Source: Pararhizobium sp. A13
GTDB lineage: Bacteria; Pseudomonadota; Alphaproteobacteria; Rhizobiales; Rhizobiaceae
Assembly (NCBI RefSeq): GCF_040126305.1
Contig: NZ_CP149510.1
Span: forward strand, 1,685,001 to 1,749,000
Length of the DNA stretch: 64,000 bases
Direction of reading: 5' to 3'
Within the stretch, counting starts at the first letter, position 1. Each line of letters starts with the position of its first letter. The notes beneath the pieces are model-generated. The model did no database searches. It saw only the letters and a list, made by a program, of their open reading frames with translations, and was not told where the DNA came from. Shown here piece after piece: positions 20,227-26,579 of this stretch. A program made the translations under genes and the position numbers.

Positions 20227-20239
20227 GCCAAATTTTGGC
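20227..20239. promoter_or_regulatory. candidate RtcR binding palindrome
   Basis: GCCAAATTTTGGC is a perfect 6-bp inverted repeat around a central T. It is centred about 100 bp upstream of the -24 element of the Ro60 promoter, which is the usual place for an enhancer of a sigma-54 activator. Binding by RtcR is inference. Confidence 0.35.
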
Positions 20240-20334
20240 AATTTCTGGATGCCTTCGGTTGATGATAACTTTCCGCCAGCGATAACAGATAGATAGAAGA
20301 AAACTGCCTGCGTCGGGGAGACATTTCGTCAAAC

Positions 20335-20350
20335 TGGCACGCGTCTTGAA
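20335..20350 (+). promoter_or_regulatory. sigma-54 (-24/-12) promoter of the Ro60/Y-RNA/rtcB unit
   Basis: TGGCAC, five bases, then TTGAA matches the RpoN consensus TGGCAC-N5-TTGCA except at the last variable part of the -12 box. Transcription would begin near base 20360. That leaves a leader of about 25 bases containing AAGAGGTG in front of the ATG at 20386. The divergent gene encodes the sigma-54 activator RtcR. Confidence 0.75.
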
Positions 20351-20385
20351 ATGTATCTGGCATGAACCAACCAAGAGGTGCTGTC

Positions 20386-21942
20386 ATGGTCAACAAGGCG
20401 ATCTTCAAAACCTACCTCGGAAAACTGCTTCCGGGCACGGACACGAAAAACCACGAAGCTGCGCCGGCCTACACGCTGACGCCGCGCGAGGCGCTGGCGC
20501 AGTATGCCGTGACCGGCACGTTCAACGGGACCTTCTATGCGGATGGGGCCGAGCAGTTGGAGGCGGTCAAGGCGCTTGCGCTTCAGGTCGAACCGGAGTT
20601 CCTGGCCAGGGTGGCGGTCCATGCCGCCGAGAAAGGCCATATGAAAGACATGCCAGTGACGCTGCTGGCCATGCTTTCCGGGCTCCAGAGCGACGCGTTT
20701 GCCCGTGCGTTTCCGCGCGTGGTCAAGAGCGGCAAGATGCTGCGCGGCTTCGTCCAGGTGATGCGTTCTGGTGCGACGGGACGCAAGTCGCTCGGAACGC
20801 GGCCGAAGAAGCTGGTGCAGGCATGGCTGGAACGGGCAAGCACCGAACAGATCCTGCGCGCGATGGTCGGCAACGATCCCTCGCTCGCCGATGTGATCCG
20901 CATGGTGCACCCGAAGCCGGCGTCGGAAGAACGCAAGGCGCTCTATGCCTGGGCGATCGGCAAGCCGCACGACTATGCGGCGCTGCCGGACCTCGTGAAG
21001 GCACTGGAGGCCTTCCGCCGTGACCAGACGGGGTCGGTGCCGGACGTGCCGTTCCAGATGTTGACCTCGCTGCCGCTGACCCGGGAGCACTGGGTCGAAA
21101 TCGCCGAAAAGGGCGGCTGGCAGATGGTGCGTCAGAACCTCAACACCTTCGCGCGCAATGGCGTGTTCGAGGTGGCGGGGTTTGCCGAGGCGCTGGCCGC
21201 GCGGCTGGCAGATCCGGACGAGGTCCGCAAGGCCAAGGTCTTCCCCTATCAGCTGATGATGGCGTGGAAGATGGTCGACGGCCAGGTCCCGGATGTCGTG
21301 CGCGATGCGCTGCAGGACGCGATGGATGTTGCGATTGCCAATGTGCCCTCGCTTGCCGGCAATGTGGTGCTCTGCCCGGATGTTTCCGGCTCCATGGGTT
21401 CGCCCGTGACCGGATACCGCAAGGGTGCAACATCCGCAGTGCGCTGCATCGATGTCGCCGGTCTGATGACCGCGGCGTTCCTGCAGCGCAACCCGAAGAC
21501 GCGAGTGTTGCCGTTCGAGAATGATGTGGTCAACGTCAGCCTCAATCGGCGGGATTCGGTGATGACCAATGCCGGCAAGCTGGCCGCAGTCGGCGGCGGC
21601 GGAACAAACTGTTCCGCGCCGCTGAAGAAGCTCGCAAACGAGAAGGCGAAGGTCGATCTCGTCGTGTTCATCTCGGACAACCAGTCCTGGGTGGATGCAG
21701 GCAAGAGCGGCCAGCCAACGGTTGTGATGACGGAATGGGCAAGGATCAAGCGGGTCAACCCGGCTGCAAAGCTGGTCTGCCTCGATATGCAGCCCTATGC
21801 CACCACACAGGCGCCGACGCGGGACGACGTGCTCAACATCGGCGGCTTCTCGGATGCCGTCTATGGGGTGATCACGGCGTTTGCGGCCAACACCAACGGA
21901 GCGGATGGCTGGGTGAAAACAATCGAGGCGATCGAGCTCTGA
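20386..21942 (+). CDS. rsr: Ro60-family (TROVE) RNA-binding protein
   Basis: 518 residues. The ATG at 20386 is chosen because AAGAGGTG stands five bases upstream; an earlier ATG at 20362 would sit at the predicted transcription start. The N-terminal about 300 residues form the TROVE helical-repeat ring (for example EALAQYAVTGTFN and KGHMKDMPVTLLAML). The C-terminal von Willebrand A domain has an intact metal site DVSGSMG at about residue 332. Bacterial Ro60 (Rsr) binds Y RNAs on its outer surface and helps nucleases process or degrade structured RNA. Here its gene is followed directly by the Y-RNA array and rtcB, all in one direction. Confidence 0.93.
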   Translation: MVNKAIFKTYLGKLLPGTDTKNHEAAPAYTLTPREALAQYAVTGTFNGTFYADGAEQLEAVKALALQVEPEFLARVAVHAAEKGHMKDMPVTLLAMLSGLQSDAFARAFPRVVKSGKMLRGFVQVMRSGATGRKSLGTRPKKLVQAWLERASTEQILRAMVGNDPSLADVIRMVHPKPASEERKALYAWAIGKPHDYAALPDLVKALEAFRRDQTGSVPDVPFQMLTSLPLTREHWVEIAEKGGWQMVRQNLNTFARNGVFEVAGFAEALAARLADPDEVRKAKVFPYQLMMAWKMVDGQVPDVVRDALQDAMDVAIANVPSLAGNVVLCPDVSGSMGSPVTGYRKGATSAVRCIDVAGLMTAAFLQRNPKTRVLPFENDVVNVSLNRRDSVMTNAGKLAAVGGGGTNCSAPLKKLANEKAKVDLVVFISDNQSWVDAGKSGQPTVVMTEWARIKRVNPAAKLVCLDMQPYATTQAPTRDDVLNIGGFSDAVYGVITAFAANTNGADGWVKTIEAIEL

Positions 21943-21960
21943 GGTAAAAAGCAATCCCCC

Positions 21961-21983
21961 CCGCGCCGCCGTGAACGGCGCGG
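21961..21983 (+). other. strong GC hairpin between Ro60 gene and Y-RNA array
   Basis: CCGCGCCG pairs perfectly with CGGCGCGG around a 7-base loop, 18 bp after the Ro60 stop codon. There is no T-run after it, so it may protect or separate the mRNA end from the RNA units rather than terminate transcription. Confidence 0.55.
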
Positions 21984-21985
21984 GA

Positions 21986-22115
21986 CCGTGACGAATGCCT
22001 TGGAAACTACAGTTCACACTTCCGTGTCGCGGGTTCGAGTCCCGCCGGGTCCGCCATACTATGGATCCGTAGCTCAGTCGGTAGAGCAGGAATGTTTCCA
22101 AAAATCCTCGTCGTC
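21986..22115 (+). ncRNA. yrlA-like: Y RNA 1, with a permuted tRNA-like domain including CCA
   Basis: The Ro-binding stem has outer GACGA (21990-21994) pairing with TCGTC (22108-22112), internal loop ATGCC, and inner TTGGAAAC (22000-22007) pairing with GTTTCCAA (22094-22101), followed by TACA. Inside it is a tRNA in circularly permuted order. A variable-arm-like hairpin (22016-22027) comes first, then a T-arm with TTCGAGT (22029-22045). The 3' acceptor strand CGGGTCC, a discriminator G and CCA end at 22056. A six-base linker leads to the 5' acceptor strand GGATCCG (22063-22069) and a D-arm with GCTC/GAGC (22072-22087). All seven acceptor pairs form (one G-T). The Y stem takes the place of the anticodon arm, as in bacterial YrlA. 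Confidence 0.85.
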
Positions 22116-22128
22116 GCGGACGAATGAC

Positions 22129-22233
22129 ATGGCGAATGCAAAGGAAACTACATCGGCCGCGGCGGGTTCGAATCCCACAGGGGAGTCACGTTCCCATTCT
22201 GGTAGCGGATGTTTCCTTGAAATTGGTCGCCAT
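22129..22233 (+). ncRNA. yrlA-like: Y RNA 2, with a reduced tRNA-like domain
   Basis: Outer ATGGCGA (22129-22135) pairs with TCGCCAT (22227-22233). The internal loop is ATGCA. Inner AAGGAAAC (22141-22148) pairs with GTTTCCTT (22211-22218), followed by TACA. Compared with unit 1 (TTGGAAAC/GTTTCCAA), two base pairs have changed on both sides together, which supports the helix. The insert has a T-arm-like hairpin with loop TTCGAAT (22162-22178, one mismatch), a short acceptor-like hairpin GGGGA/TTCCC (22180-22195) and a worn D-arm remnant CTGGTAGCGG. Confidence 0.8.
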
Positions 22234-22243
22234 GACCAACAAA

Positions 22244-22357
22244 GGCGAAAAGCCGGATACGATACTGGTGCTCCGCGAATGGAGTTGTGGGTTCGAAGCC
22301 TGCTCCGTCGTCGCCTCCCACCGTGGAGGACCGGCGGGAAGTGTCCGGGTGATTGTC
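22244..22357 (+). ncRNA. degenerate Y-RNA/tRNA-like unit between units 2 and 3
   Basis: It begins GGCGAAAAGCC, like the Y stems, and CCGGATAC (22253-22260) pairs with GTGTCCGG (22341-22348) with one G-T. The outer helix is not convincing. Inside are an anticodon-like hairpin CTCC/GGAG (22271-22284), a T-arm-like GTGGG-TTCGAAG-CCTGC (22287-22303) and an acceptor-like CCTCC/GGAGG hairpin (22314-22329). ACTACA is replaced by ATACTGG. I read it as a decayed or highly divergent array member. Confidence 0.45.
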
Positions 22358-22372
22358 ATTCTGACCTGAATT

Positions 22373-22502
22373 GCAGCGGCGAATGCCGGACGGAACTACA
22401 GCCTCCACCCTGGATGGTCTGGTAAGGTTCGACTCCTTCCCTTGGCGGCGCTCTCTGGCACGAGCGGGGCCATCCGGTTTCGTCCACCCTCGTCGCCGCT
22501 GC
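22373..22502 (+). ncRNA. yrlA-like: Y RNA 3, with T-arm and D-arm
   Basis: Outer GCAGCGGCGA (22373-22382) pairs perfectly over 10 bp with TCGCCGCTGC (22493-22502). The loop is ATGCC (22383-22387). Inner GGACGGAAC (22388-22396) pairs with GTTTCGTCC (22477-22485) with one wobble, then TACA. The insert has a T-arm AAGG-TTCGACT-CCTT (22424-22438) and a D-arm CGCTC/GAGCG (22449-22466). The acceptor stem between them is reduced to about 11 bases around CTTG. Confidence 0.82.
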
Positions 22503-22516
22503 GACGCTTGCGCTAA

Positions 22517-22535
22517 CCCCGCCTCGCAGGGGCGG
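22517..22535 (+). other. GC hairpin after Y RNA 3
   Basis: In the 38 bases between units 3 and 4, CCGCC and GGCGG (alternatively CCCC and GGGG) can pair into a short GC hairpin. There is no T-run. It may separate or mark processing between two RNA units. Confidence 0.35.
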
Positions 22536-22540
22536 AATAT

Positions 22541-22678
22541 CCCGGCAAATGCCGGCAGGACTACAGGTAGAGCAGCCGGCCGGGTTTCCGGTGGGTGTGT
22601 CGGATGTTCAAATCATCCCGTATTCCCTTGGGAAGGCGTAGCTCAGATAAGACTGTCCTGCCATCTCTTGTTGCCGGG
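22541..22678 (+). ncRNA. Y RNA 4, tRNA-like domain opened in the D-loop
   Basis: Outer CCCGGCA (22541-22547) pairs with TGCCGGG (22672-22678). Inner GGCAGGAC (22554-22561) pairs with GTCCTGCC (22655-22662), followed by TACA. Unlike units 1-3, the D-stem is split: GAGC follows the 5' Y strand and GCTC precedes the 3' Y strand, so the Y stem grows out of the D-loop. A 9-bp anticodon-like arm (about 22576-22597, one mismatch), a T-arm GGATG-TTCAAAT-CATCC (22602-22618) and an acceptor stem closed by a CTTG tetraloop (22619-22638) follow in normal tRNA order. Confidence 0.85.
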
Positions 22679-22697
22679 GGCTTGAATAAACGGAATG

Positions 22698-22837
22698 CCC
22701 GGCGAATGCCGGCAGGACTACAGGGATAGAGCGGCCCGCCGGTATTCCGGCGGGCAGGTCGGATGTTCAATCCATCCCGTGTTTTCGAGAGGAACCGCGT
22801 AGCTCAGTAAACTGTCCTGCCAAAGCTCGTCGCCGGG
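22698..22837 (+). ncRNA. Y RNA 5, sister of unit 4
   Basis: Outer CCCGGCGA (22698-22705) pairs perfectly with TCGCCGGG (22830-22837). The loop is ATGCC. Inner GGCAGGAC (22711-22718) pairs with GTCCTGCC (22814-22821), followed by TACA. D-stem halves GAGC (22729-22732) and GCTC (22802-22805) flank the Y stem. The anticodon-like arm GCCCGCCGG/CCGGCGGGC is a perfect 9-bp hairpin with loop TATT. The T-arm is GGATG-TTCAATC-CATCC. The acceptor stem is capped by a GAGA (GNRA) tetraloop. Units 4 and 5 share about the same length (138 and 140 bases) and look like a recent duplication that has since diverged while keeping its pairing. Confidence 0.87.
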
Positions 22838-22850
22838 ACGACGAGAAGAC

Positions 22851-22945
22851 CCTGGGCGAATGCCGCCGAGACTACACGAGCTGTGAGAGCGCCATCAATG
22901 ATGGAATGCGTATAGTCATGTCTCGGCAAATGCTTGTCGCCCAGG
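22851..22945 (+). ncRNA. Y RNA 6, no tRNA-like domain
   Basis: Outer CCTGGGCGA (22851-22859) pairs perfectly over 9 bp with TCGCCCAGG (22937-22945). The loop is ATGCC opposite AAATGCTTG. Inner GCCGAGAC (22865-22872) pairs perfectly with GTCTCGGC (22920-22927), followed by TACA. The enclosed 43 bases hold only a small hairpin CCATCA/TGATGG (22892-22904) and no T-loop or D-loop. It ends 52 bp before the chosen rtcB start, so it could also act as a leader structure of the rtcB message. Confidence 0.8.
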
Positions 22946-22997
22946 TGGTGTGCCGAAACGAAACGGAACCAGAAGGACTGCAGACGCAGAAAAGACA

Positions 22998-24419
22998 ATG
23001 ACAGAAGTAATGAGCGGGCAGGATTTGATCGATGCCGGTATGAGCCAGGGCAAGTGGTTTCGCGATGCGCTGGAAGCGGCCAACCGGGTGCTGGGCGACG
23101 GCGGCTCGACGGCCGATGCGCTGGCGGTTGCCCGCGGCTATCAGCCGGGGCCGACCCTGCCGCTCAAGGCGCCGAATGACGTATCCATCCATATGAACAT
23201 CCGCGCCGAAGATGCTTTCGAACAGGACAACATCGAAAAGGTGAGCGCAACGATGCGCGAGCTTGCCCGCACGCCGGTCGTTCGGTCGACCGCGATCATG
23301 CCCGATGCCTGCCCGTCCGGGCCGGTCGGCACGATCCCGGTCGGTGGCGTGGTGGCGTCGGAAGCGATCCACCCTGGCATGCATTCGGCCGATATCTGCT
23401 GCTCGATGGCGATCTCGATCTTCCCGGGCGTGGAGCCGAAGGCGCTGCTTGATGCCGTGCATGCCGTAACGCATTTCGGGCCGGGCGGACGCCCGCGCGG
23501 CGCCCAGATCAAGCCTTCCGAGGAGACACTTTCGGCGTTCCAGGCAAACCCTTTGCTGAAGGAGATCCTCAGTGTCGGCATCGATCACTTCGCCACCCAG
23601 GGTGACGGCAATCATTTTGCCTACGTCGGCCAGATGAAGTCGACCGGCGAGACGGCGCTCGTCACCCATCACGGGTCGCGCGCTCCTGGCGCACGGCTCT
23701 ATGATCGGGGCATGAAGATCGCCAACAAGTTCCGCGAGCTGCTTTCGCCCGAAACACACCGGGAGAATGCCTGGATTCCGGCGGAAAGCGAAGAGGGAGA
23801 AATGTATTGGTCGGCGCTGCAGACGATCCGCCAGTGGACGAAGGAAAACCATTACGCCATCCATGATATGACGGCGGAAAAGCTGTCGGCGAAGGTGAGC
23901 GACCGTTTCTGGAACGAGCACAACTTCGTCTTCCGCAAATCCGACGGTCTGTTCTACCATGGCAAGGGTGCGACGCCGGCCTTCGACAACTGGGCTGAAG
24001 ACGCAACCGATCTGACGATCATCCCGCTTAACATGGCGGAACCGATCCTGATCGTGCGCGGCTCGAACGCGGCACACGGTCTCGGCTTCTCGCCGCATGG
24101 CGCGGGGCGCAATTTCTCGCGGACGGCACACATGCGCCGCCTTGGCGAGGAATTCGGAGCCGATAGCCGGGGCCTCAGCCCGAACAACATCGCGGCTGTC
24201 ATGGAGAGGGAAACATCGGGTCTCGACGCCCGCTTCTTCTCCGGCATCCCCGATATTTCGGAGTTGCCCAGCGCCTACAAGAACGCTGCCAATGTCCGGT
24301 CGCAGATCGAACATTACGGCCTTGCCGAAATCGTCGACGAGGTGATCCCCTACGGGAGCATCATGGCCGGCGACTGGCAGAAGAACGCCCCTTGGCGCCG
24401 CGGCAAGGGGCGGGGATAG
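22998..24419 (+). CDS. rtcB: RtcB-family RNA ligase
   Basis: 473 residues from ATG 22998; a GTG at 22950 would extend into the end of the Y-RNA array and is less likely. RtcB joins 2',3'-cyclic-phosphate or 3'-phosphate ends to 5'-OH ends using GTP and Mn. Motifs seen: HSADICCSMA (metal cysteine region), GDGNHFAYVG, THHGSRAPGARLYDRG (metal histidines), HGKGATPA, and SPHGAGRNFSR, which contains the histidine that becomes guanylylated. It is a divergent RtcB, but all key residues I can place are present. No rtcA or archease gene follows. Transcribed with Ro60 and the Y RNAs under a probable RtcR-dependent promoter. Confidence 0.93.
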   Translation: MTEVMSGQDLIDAGMSQGKWFRDALEAANRVLGDGGSTADALAVARGYQPGPTLPLKAPNDVSIHMNIRAEDAFEQDNIEKVSATMRELARTPVVRSTAIMPDACPSGPVGTIPVGGVVASEAIHPGMHSADICCSMAISIFPGVEPKALLDAVHAVTHFGPGGRPRGAQIKPSEETLSAFQANPLLKEILSVGIDHFATQGDGNHFAYVGQMKSTGETALVTHHGSRAPGARLYDRGMKIANKFRELLSPETHRENAWIPAESEEGEMYWSALQTIRQWTKENHYAIHDMTAEKLSAKVSDRFWNEHNFVFRKSDGLFYHGKGATPAFDNWAEDATDLTIIPLNMAEPILIVRGSNAAHGLGFSPHGAGRNFSRTAHMRRLGEEFGADSRGLSPNNIAAVMERETSGLDARFFSGIPDISELPSAYKNAANVRSQIEHYGLAEIVDEVIPYGSIMAGDWQKNAPWRRGKGRG

Positions 24420-24433
24420 TTGTTCGATGGATG

Positions 24434-24465
24434 GGCGCCGCTCGCAGCAACACGCGAGTGGCGCC
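24434..24465 (+). terminator. long hairpin after rtcB, possible terminator
   Basis: GGCGCCGCTCGC pairs with GCGAGTGGCGCC (one G-T) around an 8-base loop, 14 bp after the rtcB stop. It is not followed at once by a clean T-run, so termination is likely but not certain. Confidence 0.5.
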
Positions 24466-24472
24466 TGCCAGA

Positions 24473-24661
24473 TCAGGTTTCTGTTTGCTGCAAATGCCGT
24501 TTGAACATCTGCATCGTTTGCTCGCCGTAGTATTGCCCCAAAGCCAAAAAGAGCAGCTTTCCCTCATCGATTTCTAGATGGTATGCTACCGCTTCGACTT
24601 CTTCGATACGCAAGAATCCCAACCTTAATGTAATTCTACTACCCGGATGTGTAAGAACCAA
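24473..24661 (-). CDS. uncharacterised 62-codon ORF at the end of the integrase remnant
   Basis: A frame of 62 codons (MVLTHPGSRITLRLGFLRIE at its start) with balanced, protein-like composition, overlapping the last codons of the integrase remnant in another frame. It is A/T-richer than its neighbours. It does not resemble the catalytic half of a tyrosine recombinase. It may be a scrap of a foreign gene; I do not recognise it. Confidence 0.3.
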   Translation of the reverse strand: MVLTHPGSRITLRLGFLRIEEVEAVAYHLEIDEGKLLFLALGQYYGEQTMQMFKRHLQQTET

Positions 24662-25836
24662 CGGTCTTCGATCTGGAAGAAGTCTCCTTTTTCCAACTGC
24701 CTCGCCTCGCCTCTGGCGGCCTTCAGAACCGCCCTCGCCTGATCCAGGGTGTAGGTGCGAGAGGCGCTGTCTCGTGCCTCCTTCACCGGAAGCTCGAGGT
24801 ATTCGAGCGGCATCCCCTTAGGGAAGAGTTTGCCGCGGCTCTGCTTCTGGCCCCACGTCACAACGGCTCGTATAGCCGCCAACTTGTCCAGGACAGTCTT
24901 CCGGGATTGTTTTCCACTGGCCAGAAGGGTGTCGCGCCAGCCTTCGGCGTCGTGAAGTTTGATGGTGGCCACCCTCTTCTTCCGTCGAAACTTATCGAGC
25001 TCCGCAACGATACGGCGGTATTTCTCCAGCGTCCGAGGCGCCTTTTCCTTGCCGCCGAGCCCCATACTCGTGATGCGCTCCTGCTCGACAATGATGTCCT
25101 CGAAAGCAAGTTGGTTGAACTCCGCCGGATCAGCAGCGATATTATCGTCATTCACGACAGCAACCGCGAGCATGGGGTGTTCGGGCTTGCCCGCGTAATC
25201 GCCTTCGTCTCGCTCCATTGCCCGTCCAAGAGCTTCCAGCTCCGAAATGCAAAGCGCTCGAGCAAGGATGCGCCACTCATCGGTGCCCTTTTCAGCCGTG
25301 GTATTGCCTAGGAGCCGATAGTGCTCGATGCGCCGGCCGACGAGCCGCTCGAGCGAGTGGTCATCGAGCTTGCCGGCCAGGCCTTCCCGCAGTGATGCAA
25401 CCATTTGATCGTCAATGCCGACACTGGCACACCGAAAGTTGTTCCGGAGCTCGGAGTCCAGGGTAAGCCTCACATTGTAATTTCGAAGAGCAATTTGATC
25501 GACGGGCAGGGAATAGCGACCCGGTTCGATAGGAGTGCCATTCGCGATCTGCGCTTTTCGTTCCGCAACAGCGATGAGCCCCCGGGGGCCGGCCACGGCG
25601 GAATGAAGACGTGCTTGCGCCAGTCGACGGTCGGGGCCAAGCGCATCGCGGAGTTCAGTTTTGTTGTCGAGGAAGGGCCGAAGGGCTTTTGGGATCACGA
25701 TTCTAGCGAAATATCGGCCATCACGGTTGAGAAGATGCTTTTCTGTTCCTGCCACTGAATTCTTCCGTTTGTAACGAAGTTTGTAACGGCAGAATGACCA
25801 AAAAGGCCCGGAATGAAAGGGCTTCAATGATTTCAA
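24625..25836 (-). pseudogene. decayed tyrosine-recombinase (island integrase) gene
   Basis: The 403-codon frame starts with a DUF6538-type N-terminus (LLNRDGRYFARIVIPKALR; a GTG at 25755 may be the original start) and a core-binding region reaching YTLDQARAVLKAARGEA. There it should enter the catalytic domain. Instead it jumps to DFFQIEDRWFLHIR, a piece that normally follows the first catalytic arginine, and then stops. The arginine box, the HxxR box and the catalytic tyrosine are missing, so an internal deletion and loss of the 3' half are likely. It lies beside tRNA-Thr, consistent with being the island's own integrase. Confidence 0.75.
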
Positions 25837-25846
25837 TGGGTTGGAA

Positions 25847-25921
25847 TGGTGCTGCTAGAGAGATTTGAACTCTCGGCCTCTCCCTTACCAAGGGAGTGCT
25901 CTACCCCTGAGCTATAGCAGC
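25847..25921 (-). tRNA. tRNA-Thr (anticodon GGT)
   Basis: Read on the minus strand it folds into a complete cloverleaf: acceptor GCTGCTA/TAGCAGC, D-arm GCTC/GAGC, anticodon stem CTCCC/GGGAG with loop TTGGTAA (anticodon GGT), and a T-arm with TTCAAAT. CCA is encoded. Its 3' end is the island attachment site. Confidence 0.96.
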
Positions 25922-26076
25922 ATCGTGCGGCGGATCAGTGTTGTCCGGCGCGAGCGAGGGCCTATTGCCACAGCTTGTTGCGGAGCGCAAGCCGCAAATC
26001 TCACATTTCATTGGACAGGCTGGGGAAACCGCAGCGATACTTCCGGACTGCGCGGATTTGCGGTATTTCAGCGGTC

Positions 26077-26310
26077 ATGCAAGACGAAGACGATCAGAGA
26101 CGCAATGGCGATACCCCGCCGCAGGGGCCTGGCAAGCGGGAGCGCGGGCAGGAGGCGCGCCGGCAGGCGGAAGCGCGCCGCGAGCGGGCGGCAAAGACGC
26201 TGCGGGAAAACCTGTTGCGGCGCAAGCAGCAGGGGCGGGCGCGGCGTGCCGGCGATGCGGATGAAACATCCGGACTCCCTGCCGCAAAATCGGACGAATC
26301 TACGGAATAA
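26077..26310 (+). CDS. small highly charged hypothetical protein
   Basis: 77 residues from the ATG at 26077 (MQDEDDQRRNGDTPPQGPGK). The frame is open further upstream, but that part reads like non-coding sequence. The middle is Arg/Ala/Glu-rich (RRQAEARRERAAKTLRENLL) and should form one long helix. Small proteins of this kind occur in front of murA in related genomes, from general recollection. Function unknown. Confidence 0.6.
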   Translation: MQDEDDQRRNGDTPPQGPGKRERGQEARRQAEARRERAAKTLRENLLRRKQQGRARRAGDADETSGLPAAKSDESTE

Positions 26311-26579
26311 TCGGCGGCCATCGCCAACGGTCGAATCCGGGGCCGGATCGCGCACGGCTGAAGGTTGTCGTTTCAATCTTTCGCGTCCTGTCACACGGGG
26401 AGCGGGCGCGACGAGGGGAAATATGAGTCAGTGTGTGGATGTCGTTGTCCCTCCATCCGGATGTGCTTCGCCGTCATCGTTTCAATTTGCTTCTCATTTC
26501 ACGGCACTTCCTTTATGGAGGCGCCAATCTCTAGAGAACGGCATGTCAGGAAAGGCGGGCGGCGCCCGTAAGGTACCCT

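Larger units (their letters stand above)
18374..25869. mobile_element. integrated island at tRNA-Thr carrying the Ro60/Y-RNA/RtcB module
   Basis: The ends are the direct repeats 18374-18396 and 25847-25869. Between them lie rtcR, the Ro60 gene, the Y-RNA array, rtcB and, beside the intact tRNA, a decayed tyrosine-recombinase gene pointing away from the tRNA. This is the layout of a genomic island that used the 3' end of the tRNA gene as its attachment site. The recombinase lacks its catalytic domain, so the island is probably fixed. The boundary is inferred from the repeat and the integrase remnant; comparison with an empty site would settle it. Confidence 0.65.

Noticed and set aside
20329..22101. 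A 590-codon frame on the minus strand
   Set aside because: It is antisense to the Ro60 gene, arises from GC-rich codon bias, and gives a His/Arg-rich product with no domain.
22148..22408. Small ORFs within the Y-RNA array
   Set aside because: They have no ribosome sites and run through highly paired RNA elements.
21986..22945. A cluster of ordinary tRNA genes
   Set aside because: T-loop and D-loop motifs are present, but in permuted order and enclosed by Y stems; no normal cloverleaf with a 5' acceptor strand first can be drawn for any unit.
22872..24314. A 480-codon frame on the minus strand
   Set aside because: Antisense to rtcB, which has all catalytic motifs; the product is arginine-rich and unlike any family.
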